Assembly (NCBI GenBank): GCA_002367715.1
Contig: DFDL01000029.1
Coordinates: 12,376 to 32,656, forward strand
DNA from: Actinobacteria bacterium UBA3028
Lineage (GTDB): Bacteria > Actinomycetota > Actinomycetes > Nanopelagicales > Nanopelagicaceae
Reading direction: 5' to 3'
DNA length: 20,281 nucleotides
Shown here: piece by piece, positions 1 to 8,383 of the stretch
Layout of the letters: each line of letters starts with the position of its first letter
Numbering within the stretch: the stretch's first letter is position 1
Made by a program: the position numbers and the translations under genes
Notes under the pieces: model-generated
What the model was told of the DNA's origin: nothing
What the model saw: only the letters and a program-made list of their open reading frames with translations
Databases searched by the model: none

Positions 1-300
1 AATATATTTATTGCAACTCTATGTTTTGGCACCCTTGGCATGATTCTAGGATTACTACTGCGCTCGCCAATTAGTGCAATTGCAGTAGGGGTTTTGTGGA
101 ATTTGATTTTAGAGAACATTCTGTCTGCTCTCATAAATAGCACAGGAAAATGGCTACCTGGAACAAATTTCTCCAATATTGGAATGGGCGGATCTTCTGT
201 AATTAGTTATAGACACTCGCTAGCAGTATCTGCCGGATATTTATTAGTTGGCTCAGCGGTAGCTGCGATACTTTTCAAGAGACGTGATGTTGCAAATTAG
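1..300 (+). CDS. C-terminal fragment of a membrane protein, probably an ABC-2 type transporter permease (partial)
   Basis: The frame is open from the first base of the window and stops with TAG at 298-300, so only the last 99 residues are visible and the true start lies upstream. The fragment has a hydrophobic helix at about residues 3-19 and a second at about 78-93. Between them is a polar, Gly/Ser-rich stretch likely to lie outside the membrane. It ends in a short basic tail (FKRRDVAN). A last helix followed by an F-x-R-R-D-V tail is typical of ABC-2 and related permeases, which work with a separate ATPase to move lipids, drugs or polysaccharides. The substrate cannot be inferred. The next gene starts 84 bp downstream with its own ribosome binding site. 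The membrane nature is well supported; the family call is tentative. Confidence 0.5.
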   Translation, partial: NIFIATLCFGTLGMILGLLLRSPISAIAVGVLWNLILENILSALINSTGKWLPGTNFSNIGMGGSSVISYRHSLAVSAGYLLVGSAVAAILFKRRDVAN

Positions 301-331
301 CGACACAGCGCTAAATATTCCGAAGATTCAC

Positions 332-356
332 AGGTTAAACCTTTATCCTAAGGATA
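332..356. promoter_or_regulatory. Two adjacent small inverted repeats upstream of the NlpC/P60 gene
   Basis: Two perfect 5-bp inverted repeats lie side by side in the 83-bp gap before the hydrolase gene: AGGTT-A-AACCT at 332-342 and TATCC-TAA-GGATA at 344-356. The second contains a TAnnnT hexamer (TATCCT, 344-349) that could act as a -10 element, giving a leader of roughly 30 nt. The arrangement fits a promoter with an overlapping operator, but no known regulator motif is recognised. Short AT-rich palindromes can also arise by chance. Confidence 0.3.
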
Positions 357-383
357 TATAACTTCCCTGGAGGACCAAAGAGT

Positions 384-1604
384 ATGCAATTTAAAAAGGT
401 AAGGCGCGCTACTACTGCTCTGCTAATCCTGGGAATTTCAACGACCGCTATCGGAGTTGATTTTGCAGCAGCAAAACCGCCAAAGCCAAGTAAGAAAGAG
501 ATTAAAGCGGCAAAGGCAGAAGAAGCAGCAAAGGCAGAGGCGGCAACCAAGGCGGTAGCAAAATTAAATTCAGCAACTAAGACACTCAACCAACTTGCGG
601 CTATAGCAAATACTGCCCAGGCGGCATATAACGTTGCGCTAAATGAATTAGCAATTGCCAGGTCCAAGGCTAATGTGGCTGCAAAATATGCCCGCAAAAC
701 CCAGAGAGAAGTCTCTAAGGCAAATGGCGTGATTGGCATGATGGCAGCCAATGCCTACAAACTAGGTGGCGATTTCACAAGTATAAATGTTCTGTTAAGT
801 GCAAATGGACCTCAAGATTTAATTGATCAATTAACAACTTTAGATAAAATTGGGAATACAAACACTGTTGCCTTAGGAAGATTTGAGGCCGCAGAAGAGA
901 TTGCAAAAGATGCGAAGGCTGAGGCAGATCGCACAAAAGCTGTGCAGGAGATCGCAACTGAAAAAGTGGCTGATGCAAAAGAGATTGCTGATGGCGCAAA
1001 GGCGGAGCAGCAGAAGGAAGTAGATAAGCTCCGTGCAGTTCAGAATAAATTAGCGGCTGAACTTGCTAAAGCCAAAAACTTCCGCGTCACACTAGAACAG
1101 CAGCGCCAACTAGCACTTCTTGAAGAAGCAAGTGCTGCAACTGCTACAAAAGTTCCAAATCAATTTAAGATCTGGCCTAACAAGGGGCTTACCGGTCGCA
1201 CCACGATTCGCTCAGATGAGGCAATGCGGAGCAAAGCTGTTGCATATGCAAAGAAGCAGGTACTTGCTAAGAAGCCATATGTTTGGGGAGCTGAAGGACC
1301 AAACTCCTTTGATTGCTCTGGACTTGTCTATGCTGCATATAAAGCGGCGGGACTTGGTTGGCCAACTTGGGGAAGGTTAAATGCTGCGCTCTATTTAGTG
1401 GCAACCCAGCGAGTACCCTTAAATCAACTCCTACCAGGTGATCTTCTCTTCTATTCATATGATGGCTCAGTTCAAAATATTCACCACATGTCTATTTATG
1501 CAGGTGATGGAATGATGTGGGAAGCTCATTCGACGCTAGGTGGACTTAAATTCTCAAGCATGTACAGCGTTAAGGGCTTGATGCCATCTGGCGGTAGAGT
1601 CTAA
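384..1604 (+). CDS. Secreted NlpC/P60 peptidoglycan endopeptidase with coiled-coil N-terminal region (RipA-like)
   Basis: This is a predicted cell-wall hydrolase that cuts peptide stems of peptidoglycan during growth or daughter-cell separation. The 406-residue protein begins with a basic N-terminus and hydrophobic segment, a Sec signal peptide probably cleaved after Ala30 (FAAA before KPPK). Residues about 36-250 are rich in Ala, Lys and Glu and should form long coiled coils, as in RipA/Spr-type hydrolases, where this region controls activity. The NlpC/P60 domain occupies about 280-406. It has the expected catalytic set: Cys311 in DCSG, His368 in HHMSIY and a third residue, His382, in WEAH. 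The ATG start is supported by GGAGG at 369-373, 10 nt upstream. tilS follows after about 20 bp. The family is certain; the exact bond cleaved and biological role are inferred. Confidence 0.9.
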   Translation: MQFKKVRRATTALLILGISTTAIGVDFAAAKPPKPSKKEIKAAKAEEAAKAEAATKAVAKLNSATKTLNQLAAIANTAQAAYNVALNELAIARSKANVAAKYARKTQREVSKANGVIGMMAANAYKLGGDFTSINVLLSANGPQDLIDQLTTLDKIGNTNTVALGRFEAAEEIAKDAKAEADRTKAVQEIATEKVADAKEIADGAKAEQQKEVDKLRAVQNKLAAELAKAKNFRVTLEQQRQLALLEEASAATATKVPNQFKIWPNKGLTGRTTIRSDEAMRSKAVAYAKKQVLAKKPYVWGAEGPNSFDCSGLVYAAYKAAGLGWPTWGRLNAALYLVATQRVPLNQLLPGDLLFYSYDGSVQNIHHMSIYAGDGMMWEAHSTLGGLKFSSMYSVKGLMPSGGRV

Positions 1605-1625
1605 AAGTTTTATAGAGTGCTCCAT

Positions 1626-2615
1626 ATGAGCGCGAAAACTCCGGCACTACTCGAACTACGTAGAGCGGTGCGAGTTTGGCTCGAAACCTTTGAGGCTAAT
1701 TCAAAAGTTTGTATCGGCGTTTCAGGTGGCGCAGATTCACTTGCACTAGCCATTGCAACCAGACTCGAAGCAGATTCATTTGATATTGATCTTGTCGCAG
1801 TAATTGTTGACCATGGACTGCAAGAGGAGAGCGCAGAGATTTCAGTTAAGACAAGAGTGAAGTTAGAGAAATTAGGATATAAAGATATTTTTCTCGGCAG
1901 GGCGAATGTAAAGATAATCGATGGAGTAGAGGCATCTGCTAGGCGCGCTAGGTATCAGATTTTCCACCAAGCACTTGAAACTTATGGCGCAAAGTATTTT
2001 TTTCTAGGACACACTAAGAATGATCAAGCCGAAGGTGTTTTATTAGGGCTAGCTCGCGGATCTGGAACAAGATCATTATCTGGAATGCAAGATGTAAATG
2101 GTCCATTTATTCGACCATTCCTAGGAGTTAGTCGCGAATTAACAGAAGTAGCATGCATGGAGGCCGGAGTTGATTTTTGGGTTGATCCACACAACTCGAA
2201 TCTTGAATTCACACGAGTAAAAGTCCGGGAGAAAATTTTGCCGCTAATTGAAGAGGAGATTGCACCCGGCGCTATTGACGCCCTAGCTCGAAGTGCAAAA
2301 ATTTTAGGTCAAGATGCCGATGCCTTAGATGAGTGGGCCGATCGAGTATTTGAGCTGATCAATCCAGAGGATATTGCGATCTTGGCACTCACCGAACTTC
2401 CAATAGCCGTCCGGAGCCGAGTTCTTCGCCGAGCCATCTACGCCCTTGGAGCCCCAGATGGAAGTATTTCAGCGGCGCATCTAGCGCCAATAGAGGCCCT
2501 TGTGAGTGATTGGCATGGCCAGGGCCACACCTCGCTGCCAGGTGGTGTGAAGGTTGGTCGAATTTCGGGCAGACTTTCACTCTCTAACACCGAAACCAAT
2601 GAGACCAAAAAGTAG
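1626..2615 (+). CDS. tilS: tRNA(Ile)-lysidine synthase
   Basis: TilS attaches lysine to the wobble cytidine (C34) of tRNA-Ile2 using ATP, so that the tRNA reads AUA and is charged with isoleucine. The PP-loop ATP-pyrophosphatase signature SGGADS lies at residues 33-38, and the downstream HTKNDQAE and GLARGSGTRSLSGM segments are typical of the family. At about 329 residues it is the short actinobacterial form (mycobacterial TilS is about 320 residues) and lacks the long C-terminal domains of the E. coli enzyme. I chose ATG 1626, with AGAG about 8 nt upstream. A GTG at 1617 in the same frame would add three residues but has no ribosome binding site. hpt follows closely, as in Mycobacterium, where tilS and hpt are neighbours. 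Confidence 0.93.
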   Translation: MSAKTPALLELRRAVRVWLETFEANSKVCIGVSGGADSLALAIATRLEADSFDIDLVAVIVDHGLQEESAEISVKTRVKLEKLGYKDIFLGRANVKIIDGVEASARRARYQIFHQALETYGAKYFFLGHTKNDQAEGVLLGLARGSGTRSLSGMQDVNGPFIRPFLGVSRELTEVACMEAGVDFWVDPHNSNLEFTRVKVREKILPLIEEEIAPGAIDALARSAKILGQDADALDEWADRVFELINPEDIAILALTELPIAVRSRVLRRAIYALGAPDGSISAAHLAPIEALVSDWHGQGHTSLPGGVKVGRISGRLSLSNTETNETKK

Positions 2616-2630
2616 AAAGGCAATAGCCTC

Positions 2631-3182
2631 GTGGATTTAGCAACTACCGGAACTGATATTGAAAGCGTAATTGTTACCGAAGAAGAGATCAAGACGCGCT
2701 TGCGAGAATTAGCTATCGAAGTTGAGCGAGATTATGAGGGGCGAGATCTACTTTTAATTGGCGTCTTAAAGGGCGCAGTTATGACAATGGCAGATTTTTC
2801 AAGATCGCTGCAGCGCCACATTGAAATGGATTGGATGGCAGTTTCATCTTATGGCTCTGGAACTAAATCCAGTGGCGTAGTTCGAATTCTTAAAGATCTT
2901 GATCGCGACATCTTGGGGCGCGAAGTTTTGATTGTTGAGGACATTGTAGATACTGGTTTAACTCTGGCCTGGTTAAAGGCAAATCTAGAGTCTCGCGGGG
3001 CTAAGAGCGTTGAAATTTTAACCCTGCTCCGTAAGCCTGACGCAGCAAAAGTTGAAGTAGATGTTAAGTATGTAGGTTTCGATATTCCAATCGAGTTCGT
3101 AGTTGGTTATGGCTTAGATTCCAATGAGAAGTATCGCAATTTAGATTTTATCGGCGTATTAGCGAAACATATGTATTCATGA
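2631..3182 (+). CDS. hpt: Hypoxanthine(-guanine) phosphoribosyltransferase
   Basis: This purine-salvage enzyme converts hypoxanthine or guanine plus PRPP to IMP or GMP in the cytosol. The 183-residue length matches bacterial Hpt. The PRPP-binding loop VEDIVDTGLT is at residues 102-111, and the LKG segment near residue 46 corresponds to the first phosphate-binding loop. The GTG start at 2631 is preceded by AGAAAGG at 2614-2620, which directly follows the tilS stop. The last four bases (ATGA) overlap the ftsH start, so hpt and ftsH are likely translationally coupled. The tilS-hpt-ftsH order is a conserved actinobacterial arrangement. Confidence 0.95.
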   Translation: MDLATTGTDIESVIVTEEEIKTRLRELAIEVERDYEGRDLLLIGVLKGAVMTMADFSRSLQRHIEMDWMAVSSYGSGTKSSGVVRILKDLDRDILGREVLIVEDIVDTGLTLAWLKANLESRGAKSVEILTLLRKPDAAKVEVDVKYVGFDIPIEFVVGYGLDSNEKYRNLDFIGVLAKHMYS

Positions 3183-5281
3183 GCACAAAAGGAGCTAAAG
3201 CCACTAAAAATTCAAAGAAGTCAGAGAAGCCGTCTGAGAAAAAATCTGAATCTAAGAAGAAGCGCAAAATTGTTTTTTCAAAGGCGCGAGCCCGCAAAGT
3301 ACTACGCGGTCCACTCTTCTGGATAGTGCTCTCGCTGATAGTAGTCACATTCTTCGGTCAGATATCTTCAAGCGGTGATAAATTCACGAAGGTTGAGACT
3401 TCAACAATCTTGGCTGCGATATCTGCAAACAAGGTTGATTCTGTGCTTGTAATTGATAGAGAGCAGAAAATCGAAGTAGTTTTAAAATCTGGAAATTTTA
3501 TCAAAGGATCTAAGAAGTTATATGCCTCTTATATTTCTGGTGAAGAACCGCAGATTGTCGAACTTCTAACTAGCAATCCACCACCAAATAAGTGGGATAT
3601 AAAAGTTCCATCACAATCAGTATTTGTCTCCATCCTTCTAAGCATCATCCCATTCATACTAATTGGATTTCTCCTGTTGTTATTTATGGGTAATGCTCAA
3701 GGAGGCAACCGCGTCTTCTCGTTTGGAAAATCTAAAGCCAAACTTCAAACCAAAGAGATGCCAAAGAACACCTTCGCTGATGTTGCCGGAGCTGATGAAG
3801 CGGTCGCCGAACTAGCAGAGATAAAAGACTTCTTAGCTTCGCCACAGAAATATAAAGATATTGGAGCAAAGATTCCCAAAGGCGTTCTACTTTATGGTCC
3901 TCCCGGAACCGGAAAGACGCTTCTAGCTAGAGCTGTTGCTGGTGAGGCCAACGCTCCTTTCTATTCAATTTCAGGTTCTGACTTTGTAGAGATGTTTGTT
4001 GGAGTAGGCGCATCTCGAGTTCGAGATTTATTTGCCCAGGCTAAGGCCAACGCTCCAGCAATTATTTTTATCGATGAGATTGATGCTGTTGGTCGCCAAC
4101 GCGGCGCAGGACTTGGTGGCGGTCACGATGAGCGCGAGCAGACTTTAAATCAACTCTTAGTTGAGATGGATGGATTTGAAGCAAACGGTCAGGTTATCTT
4201 GATTGCAGCAACGAACCGTCCTGATGTGTTAGATCCAGCGCTACTTCGTCCAGGTCGCTTTGATCGCCAAATTCCAGTTGATCGTCCAGATTTGAAAGGG
4301 CGCACTGCAATTCTTGAAGTACATGCCAAGAACAAGCCAATGGCAAAGTCTGTGAATTTGGTGGATTTCGCGAAACGAACCCCAGGCTTCACTGGCGCAG
4401 ATTTGGCTAATGTTTTAAATGAAGCGGCGCTATTAACTGCTAGGGAGGGCGCCAAAGTAATTACGACATCTGCCTTGGACGAAGCAATCGATCGGGTGAT
4501 GGCCGGGCCACAACGTAAAACAAGGCTAATGACAGAAGAAGAGCGGAGAATCACCGCTTATCACGAAGGTGGACATGCACTTGTTGCGCATGCACTTGCC
4601 CACACCGATCCAGTACATAAAATCACAATCATGCCGCGTGGGCGAGCTCTTGGGTACACCATGATTTTGCCGGATGAAGATCGTTATGCAATTACTAGAA
4701 ATCAGATGCTAGATCAACTTGCATACTCACTAGGTGGCAGAGCTGCCGAAGAATTAATCTTCCATGATCCAACAACTGGTGCTTCAAATGATATTGAAAA
4801 GGCAACCAACTTGGCTCGCGCAATGGTCACACAGTATGGAATGACAGAACGTATCGGAGCGATAAAACTTGGTGTTAGTGAGGGTGAACCATTTCTTGGG
4901 CGCAATTATGGCCATCAACGTGACTACTCGGAGGAAATTGCTGCGATTATTGATGGCGAAATTAGAAACTTAATTGAAAATGCGCATCAAGAGGCTTATG
5001 AAGTGCTGGTTGCAAATCGAGACATACTCGATGACCTAGTAGAGGTATTGCTCGAGAAAGAGACTATTCTAAAAGATGAGATTGAAGCCATATTTAAGAA
5101 GGTTCGAATGGTCTCAAGGAGACCTGCTTGGACTGGATCTTATCTGCGTAAACCAAGTCAGCATCCACCAGTGTCGCTATCGCCAGCAAGACCACAAGCT
5201 CCCGATTTAACTGAGAGTCAAGATAGCGATGAGAAGATTGTTCGCAAAGCCCGAAAGAAAGCTTCGCCACCAAGTGAATGA
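3179..5281 (+). CDS. ftsH: ATP-dependent zinc metalloprotease FtsH
   Basis: FtsH is a membrane-anchored AAA+ protease that extracts and degrades misfolded or short-lived membrane and cytosolic proteins. The 700-residue protein starts with a Lys/Ser-rich cytosolic tail (about 1-42), followed by a transmembrane helix (about 44-62), an extracytoplasmic domain and a second helix (about 148-170). The AAA module has Walker A GPPGTGKT at 240-247, Walker B IIFIDEID at 295-302 and the second region of homology around 344-363. The zinc protease signature HEGGH is at 462-466, with the likely third ligand Asp538. A basic, proline-rich tail of about 50 residues ends the protein. The lysine-rich N-terminal tail is longer than in the E. 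coli protein. It overlaps hpt by ATGA and runs up to or into folE. Confidence 0.97.
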   Translation: MSTKGAKATKNSKKSEKPSEKKSESKKKRKIVFSKARARKVLRGPLFWIVLSLIVVTFFGQISSSGDKFTKVETSTILAAISANKVDSVLVIDREQKIEVVLKSGNFIKGSKKLYASYISGEEPQIVELLTSNPPPNKWDIKVPSQSVFVSILLSIIPFILIGFLLLLFMGNAQGGNRVFSFGKSKAKLQTKEMPKNTFADVAGADEAVAELAEIKDFLASPQKYKDIGAKIPKGVLLYGPPGTGKTLLARAVAGEANAPFYSISGSDFVEMFVGVGASRVRDLFAQAKANAPAIIFIDEIDAVGRQRGAGLGGGHDEREQTLNQLLVEMDGFEANGQVILIAATNRPDVLDPALLRPGRFDRQIPVDRPDLKGRTAILEVHAKNKPMAKSVNLVDFAKRTPGFTGADLANVLNEAALLTAREGAKVITTSALDEAIDRVMAGPQRKTRLMTEEERRITAYHEGGHALVAHALAHTDPVHKITIMPRGRALGYTMILPDEDRYAITRNQMLDQLAYSLGGRAAEELIFHDPTTGASNDIEKATNLARAMVTQYGMTERIGAIKLGVSEGEPFLGRNYGHQRDYSEEIAAIIDGEIRNLIENAHQEAYEVLVANRDILDDLVEVLLEKETILKDEIEAIFKKVRMVSRRPAWTGSYLRKPSQHPPVSLSPARPQAPDLTESQDSDEKIVRKARKKASPPSE

Positions 5282-5897
5282 GATAACGCCAGTATCGATG
5301 GGGCCTGAAGATGGTGGCGCTCGCGCAGAGTTCGATCAAATTCGCGCCGAAAAAGCGGTAAAAGAGCTATTACTTGCAATCGGTGAAGATCCAGATCGCG
5401 AAGGTCTGAGGGATACACCAGGTCGGGTAGCACGTGCGTTACGAGAGAATTTTGCTGGGCTCTGGCAGAAGCCGGAGGAAGTTCTATCTACAACTTTTGA
5501 TATTGGTCACCGTGAACTTGTAATCGTTAGAGATATCGAAGTCTTCTCGCACTGCGAACATCACCTAACTCCATTTCACGGAGTAGCGCATATTGGATAT
5601 ATCCCGGGCGAAGATGGGAAAATTACTGGACTATCTAAACTAGCAAGACTTGTAGATATGTATTCGCGTCGTCCTCAAGTTCAAGAACGCCTAACCTCAC
5701 AAATTGCAGATGCAATGGTGCAAGTTTTAAATCCAGCAGGTGTAATAGTAGTGATTAACTGCGAACATCTTTGTATGTCAATGCGGGGTGTAAAAAAATC
5801 TGAGGCGAGGACAATAACAAGTGCAGTACGTGGGCAATTACGAGATGCTGCCACTCGGGCCGAAGCAATGAGTTTAATTACTGCAAACAGTAGGTAA
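5274..5897 (+). CDS. folE: GTP cyclohydrolase I
   Basis: FolE opens the GTP ring to make 7,8-dihydroneopterin triphosphate, the first step of folate synthesis. The sequence resembles mycobacterial FolE throughout: the AIGEDPDREGL block, the zinc site SHCEHH (Cys94, His97, numbered from GTG 5274) and EHLCMSMRG with the third ligand Cys167. The start is uncertain. GTG 5274 overlaps ftsH by 8 bp and gives 207 residues. ATG 5298 gives 199 residues and ATG 5229 gives 222; none has a strong Shine-Dalgarno. I favour 5274 because its length is close to that of known actinobacterial proteins and the overlap resembles the other coupled junctions here. folP begins one base after the folE stop. Confidence 0.93.
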   Translation: MNEITPVSMGPEDGGARAEFDQIRAEKAVKELLLAIGEDPDREGLRDTPGRVARALRENFAGLWQKPEEVLSTTFDIGHRELVIVRDIEVFSHCEHHLTPFHGVAHIGYIPGEDGKITGLSKLARLVDMYSRRPQVQERLTSQIADAMVQVLNPAGVIVVINCEHLCMSMRGVKKSEARTITSAVRGQLRDAATRAEAMSLITANSR

Positions 5898-5898
5898 C

Positions 5899-6711
5899 AT
5901 GTTAAACGATCGCACCCTGGTAATGGGAATCTTAAATGTAACTCCAGATTCATTTGCAGATGGCGGCCGACATTTTGATTTTGAATCCGCTATTAATCGA
6001 GCAAGAGAAATGATCAGTGAAGGCGTCGATATTATTGATGTAGGTGGCGAATCCACTCGCCCTGGGGCAGACCGTGTGAGTGAAGAGGAAGAACTAGATC
6101 GGGTCATTCCGGTAATTACAGAACTCTCCGAAATTTTGAACAATGGAATAGTAATAAGTATTGATACAACCCGGGCCAATATTGCACAAGCAGCTATCGG
6201 AGCTGGTGCAACTTTAGTTAATGATGTAAGTGGTGGCTTGGCAGATCCAAAGATGGCAACGCTGATCGCAAGCAACTCAGCTATTCAATATGTGGTTATG
6301 CATTGGCGCGGCCACGCTAAAGATATGCAGAAGGCTGCTCAGTACAAAAATGTGGTCAGCGATGTCAAAGAGGAGTTAGAAAATAGAGTAATTGCGCTAA
6401 CAAGAGCGGGGGTACTTCCAGAACAAATTATTCTTGATCCCGGAATTGGGTTTTCAAAGAGTGCAGAACATAACTGGGAACTTCTTAGAAATATCGATCG
6501 TATCGCCTTGCTTGGGTTTCCAATCGTGGTAGGCGCCTCGCGTAAACGCTTTTTAGGAGATCTAATAGGTGCGCATTCTGCAGATGACAGAGAGTCTGCA
6601 ACAATCGCGCTAACCACATATCTAGCTCGATCTGGTATCTGGGGTGTTCGCACCCATTCAGTTAAACCACATCGCGACGCAATTGCGGTAGTCGAGGAGA
6701 TGAAAAAATGA
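5899..6711 (+). CDS. folP: Dihydropteroate synthase
   Basis: FolP joins p-aminobenzoate to the pterin pyrophosphate to form dihydropteroate and is the target of sulfonamide drugs. At 270 residues it has family length. The signatures are in order: NVTPDSF at 13-19, the pterin-binding GGESTRPGA at 49-57, the Asp of SIDT near 89, DPGIGFSK near 180 and GASRKRFLG at 212-220. The TIM-barrel protein is complete and shows no broken motif. The start codon follows the folE stop by one base, with AGG just upstream, and the last four bases (ATGA) overlap folB. This is the third step of the folE-folP-folB-folK folate operon. Confidence 0.96.
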   Translation: MLNDRTLVMGILNVTPDSFADGGRHFDFESAINRAREMISEGVDIIDVGGESTRPGADRVSEEEELDRVIPVITELSEILNNGIVISIDTTRANIAQAAIGAGATLVNDVSGGLADPKMATLIASNSAIQYVVMHWRGHAKDMQKAAQYKNVVSDVKEELENRVIALTRAGVLPEQIILDPGIGFSKSAEHNWELLRNIDRIALLGFPIVVGASRKRFLGDLIGAHSADDRESATIALTTYLARSGIWGVRTHSVKPHRDAIAVVEEMKK

Positions 6712-7070
6712 GCGATTACATATCTTTGATTGGCATTTCGGCTATTGGTTTTCACGGTGTATTTCCAGAGGAGCGCAGAGATGGCCAATTATTTATGGCA
6801 GACCTTAAATTATTCTTTGATCTAAATAAGGCTGGCCAGAACGATGATTTAAATGCGACTGTAAATTATGCAGATGTAACTGCCGTTGTTGTTGAAGAGA
6901 TTAGTGGTGCTCCAGTCTCACTTATTGAAGCGCTTGCCGATCGTATCCATCTAAGAGTTCTTGCAGAATTTCCATTAATTAATGCAATTGAAATTTCTGT
7001 CCATAAACCAGATGCTCCAATCGGTCTGGATTTTAAAGATCTTTCAGTAACAATTCTTCGAACCAGATGA
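6708..7070 (+). CDS. folB: Dihydroneopterin aldolase
   Basis: FolB cleaves dihydroneopterin to 6-hydroxymethyl-dihydropterin and glycolaldehyde, supplying the substrate for FolK. The 120-residue length is typical. The active-site pieces are visible: GFHGVFPEER with the catalytic-region Glu21, the NYADV segment near residue 53 and the conserved Lys100 in SVHKPDAPI. It overlaps folP and folK by ATGA at both ends, so all three should be made together from one message. Order and overlaps match the mycobacterial folP-folB-folK arrangement. Confidence 0.95.
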   Translation: MSDYISLIGISAIGFHGVFPEERRDGQLFMADLKLFFDLNKAGQNDDLNATVNYADVTAVVVEEISGAPVSLIEALADRIHLRVLAEFPLINAIEISVHKPDAPIGLDFKDLSVTILRTR

Positions 7071-7510
7071 AAGTTGTAATCGCACTCGGCTCAAATTTGG
7101 GAGCTCGCGAATTAAATATTGATAGCGCTGTGAATGAGCTAGCAAAAATCATAGAAGTTACTCATCTTTCTACTAATCATGAGACAGATCCATTTGGTGG
7201 ACCGGAACAACCTAAATACCTAAACGCAGTTTTAATCGCAGATTCGCAGTTAGATCCACATGAATTACTCGTGGCTATGTTAGGAATTGAAAATAATTTA
7301 GGTCGGGTGCGAGAGGTTCATTGGGGACCAAGGAACATTGATCTCGATTTAATTACGGCAGAAGAGTTAGTAGTGGAGACGAAGGAGCTAACACTCCCAC
7401 ATCCAAGAGCTCACCTGCGAAGATTTGTTCTAGAACCATGGCTTGAGATAGATCCTGATGCAAAAATTCCGAGGCTAGGTAGTGTTGAACTGATTCTGCA
7501 AGGGCTATAA
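7067..7510 (+). CDS. folK: 2-amino-4-hydroxy-6-hydroxymethyldihydropteridine pyrophosphokinase (HPPK)
   Basis: FolK transfers pyrophosphate from ATP to 6-hydroxymethyl-dihydropterin, producing the FolP substrate. The 147-residue protein shows the N-terminal ALGSNLG motif (residues 6-12) and the signature GPRNIDLDLI at 87-96, with Asp92 and Asp94 as the magnesium ligands. It then has the LPHPRAHLRRFVLEPW block. It overlaps folB by ATGA and is followed by 75 bp of non-coding DNA carrying a possible promoter, so it is likely the last gene of the folate unit. Aldolase (FolB), kinase (FolK) and synthase (FolP) are separate genes here, not fused as in some lineages. Confidence 0.95.
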   Translation: MKVVIALGSNLGARELNIDSAVNELAKIIEVTHLSTNHETDPFGGPEQPKYLNAVLIADSQLDPHELLVAMLGIENNLGRVREVHWGPRNIDLDLITAEELVVETKELTLPHPRAHLRRFVLEPWLEIDPDAKIPRLGSVELILQGL

Positions 7511-7542
7511 AAATCGATTATCTATTGCCCGCAATTGCAGGG

Positions 7543-7548
7543 TAGCCT
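7543..7548 (+). promoter_or_regulatory. Candidate -10 element (TAGCCT) for panC-nadB-nadC-coaX
   Basis: A TAnnnT hexamer in the folK-panC gap would start transcription near 7555 and leave a leader of about 30 nt, which contains the AAAGGA ribosome binding site of panC. The same hexamer precedes radA, and a close variant (TAGGCT) precedes lysS. No good -35 box is seen at 17 bp, so the call rests on position and similarity to the other gaps. Confidence 0.35.
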
Positions 7549-7585
7549 TAGCAACTCGAGCCCGGTACCCGGAAAGGACTGGAGC

Positions 7586-8383
7586 ATGAAACTCAAGATT
7601 CAACGACCAGTTGCCTTCGTCCCAACTATGGGCGCACTTCATGCTGGGCATCAATCACTGGTGAAGATCGCCAAATCATATGTAGATGAAGTTGTTGTAA
7701 GTATCTTTATTAATCCGCTGCAATTCGAGAGCCCAGATGACTTCTCTAATTATCCAAAAACTTTTGCAGATGATTCAAAGTTGGCGCAGGAAAGTGGAGC
7801 TACCTTTGTATGGGCTCCAACGCTGGATGAAATCTATCCAACTGAGCCGCAAATAATTTCAGCTGGTGAAATTGGCAAGCTCTTTGAAGGTGTTCACCGT
7901 TTTGGACATTTTGATGGCGTTCTAACTGTTGTAAAGCGCCTCTTTGACTTAGTAGAGCCAACACATGCAATTTTCGGAGAGAAAGACTTTCAGCAACTCT
8001 TTCTAATCAAAGAAATGGTTGCCAAGCTAGAGCTACCAATTAAGATAATTGCTGCGCCAACAATTAGAGAAGCTAGTGGACTTGCAATGTCATCACGCAA
8101 CAGCCACCTCGAATCTTTAGAGCTAGAACGTGCAAGTGGTATCTATAAGGCGCTTGTGTCAGCTGCTAGCAAGCCAGATATTGAACAGAGACGAGAACTT
8201 CTCACTGCAGAATTAACAGCTATCCCAGATTTCCTACTCGATTATGCTGAAATTATTGATGAAGATAATTTTCAGATAGCAGATTCCAGAACCCTAAAAG
8301 CTCGGGCAGTTGTTGCTGGGTGGATAAATGGGGTTCGATTGATAGACAATATGGCAATGTCGCACCCAAGGAATTCAAAATGA
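7586..8383 (+). CDS. panC: Pantothenate synthetase (pantoate--beta-alanine ligase)
   Basis: PanC condenses pantoate and beta-alanine with ATP to make pantothenate, the precursor of CoA. The signatures are VPTMGALHAGH at 12-22 (ATP-binding HxGH), FGEKDFQQL at 130-138 and the KMSKS-like AMSSRN at 167-172. ATG 7586 is strongly supported by AAAGGA at 7573-7578 and gives 265 residues. This leaves only about 11 residues before VPTMG; the mycobacterial and E. coli enzymes have roughly 22-35. A TTG at 7535 in frame would add 17 residues, but they do not resemble the usual ELR-type N-terminal helix and would overlap the putative promoter. It overlaps nadB by ATGA. coaX, two genes on, also acts in CoA synthesis. 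Confidence 0.93.
   Translation: MKLKIQRPVAFVPTMGALHAGHQSLVKIAKSYVDEVVVSIFINPLQFESPDDFSNYPKTFADDSKLAQESGATFVWAPTLDEIYPTEPQIISAGEIGKLFEGVHRFGHFDGVLTVVKRLFDLVEPTHAIFGEKDFQQLFLIKEMVAKLELPIKIIAAPTIREASGLAMSSRNSHLESLELERASGIYKALVSAASKPDIEQRRELLTAELTAIPDFLLDYAEIIDEDNFQIADSRTLKARAVVAGWINGVRLIDNMAMSHPRNSK

Noticed and set aside
300..383. Possible c-di-AMP (ydaO) riboswitch before the cell-wall hydrolase, as seen upstream of such genes in other actinobacteria
   Set aside because: The gap is only 83 bp, too short for that riboswitch, and its conserved core is not seen.
335..751. 138-codon minus-strand open frame, Ala- and Phe-rich, opposite the NlpC/P60 gene
   Set aside because: Its hydrophobic look comes from the complement of Lys/Ala/Glu coiled-coil codons in the real gene.
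2624..2629. TAGCCT hexamer just before the hpt GTG
   Set aside because: Only one base separates it from the start codon, too close for a -10 element, and hpt has an AAGG ribosome binding site inside a clear operon.
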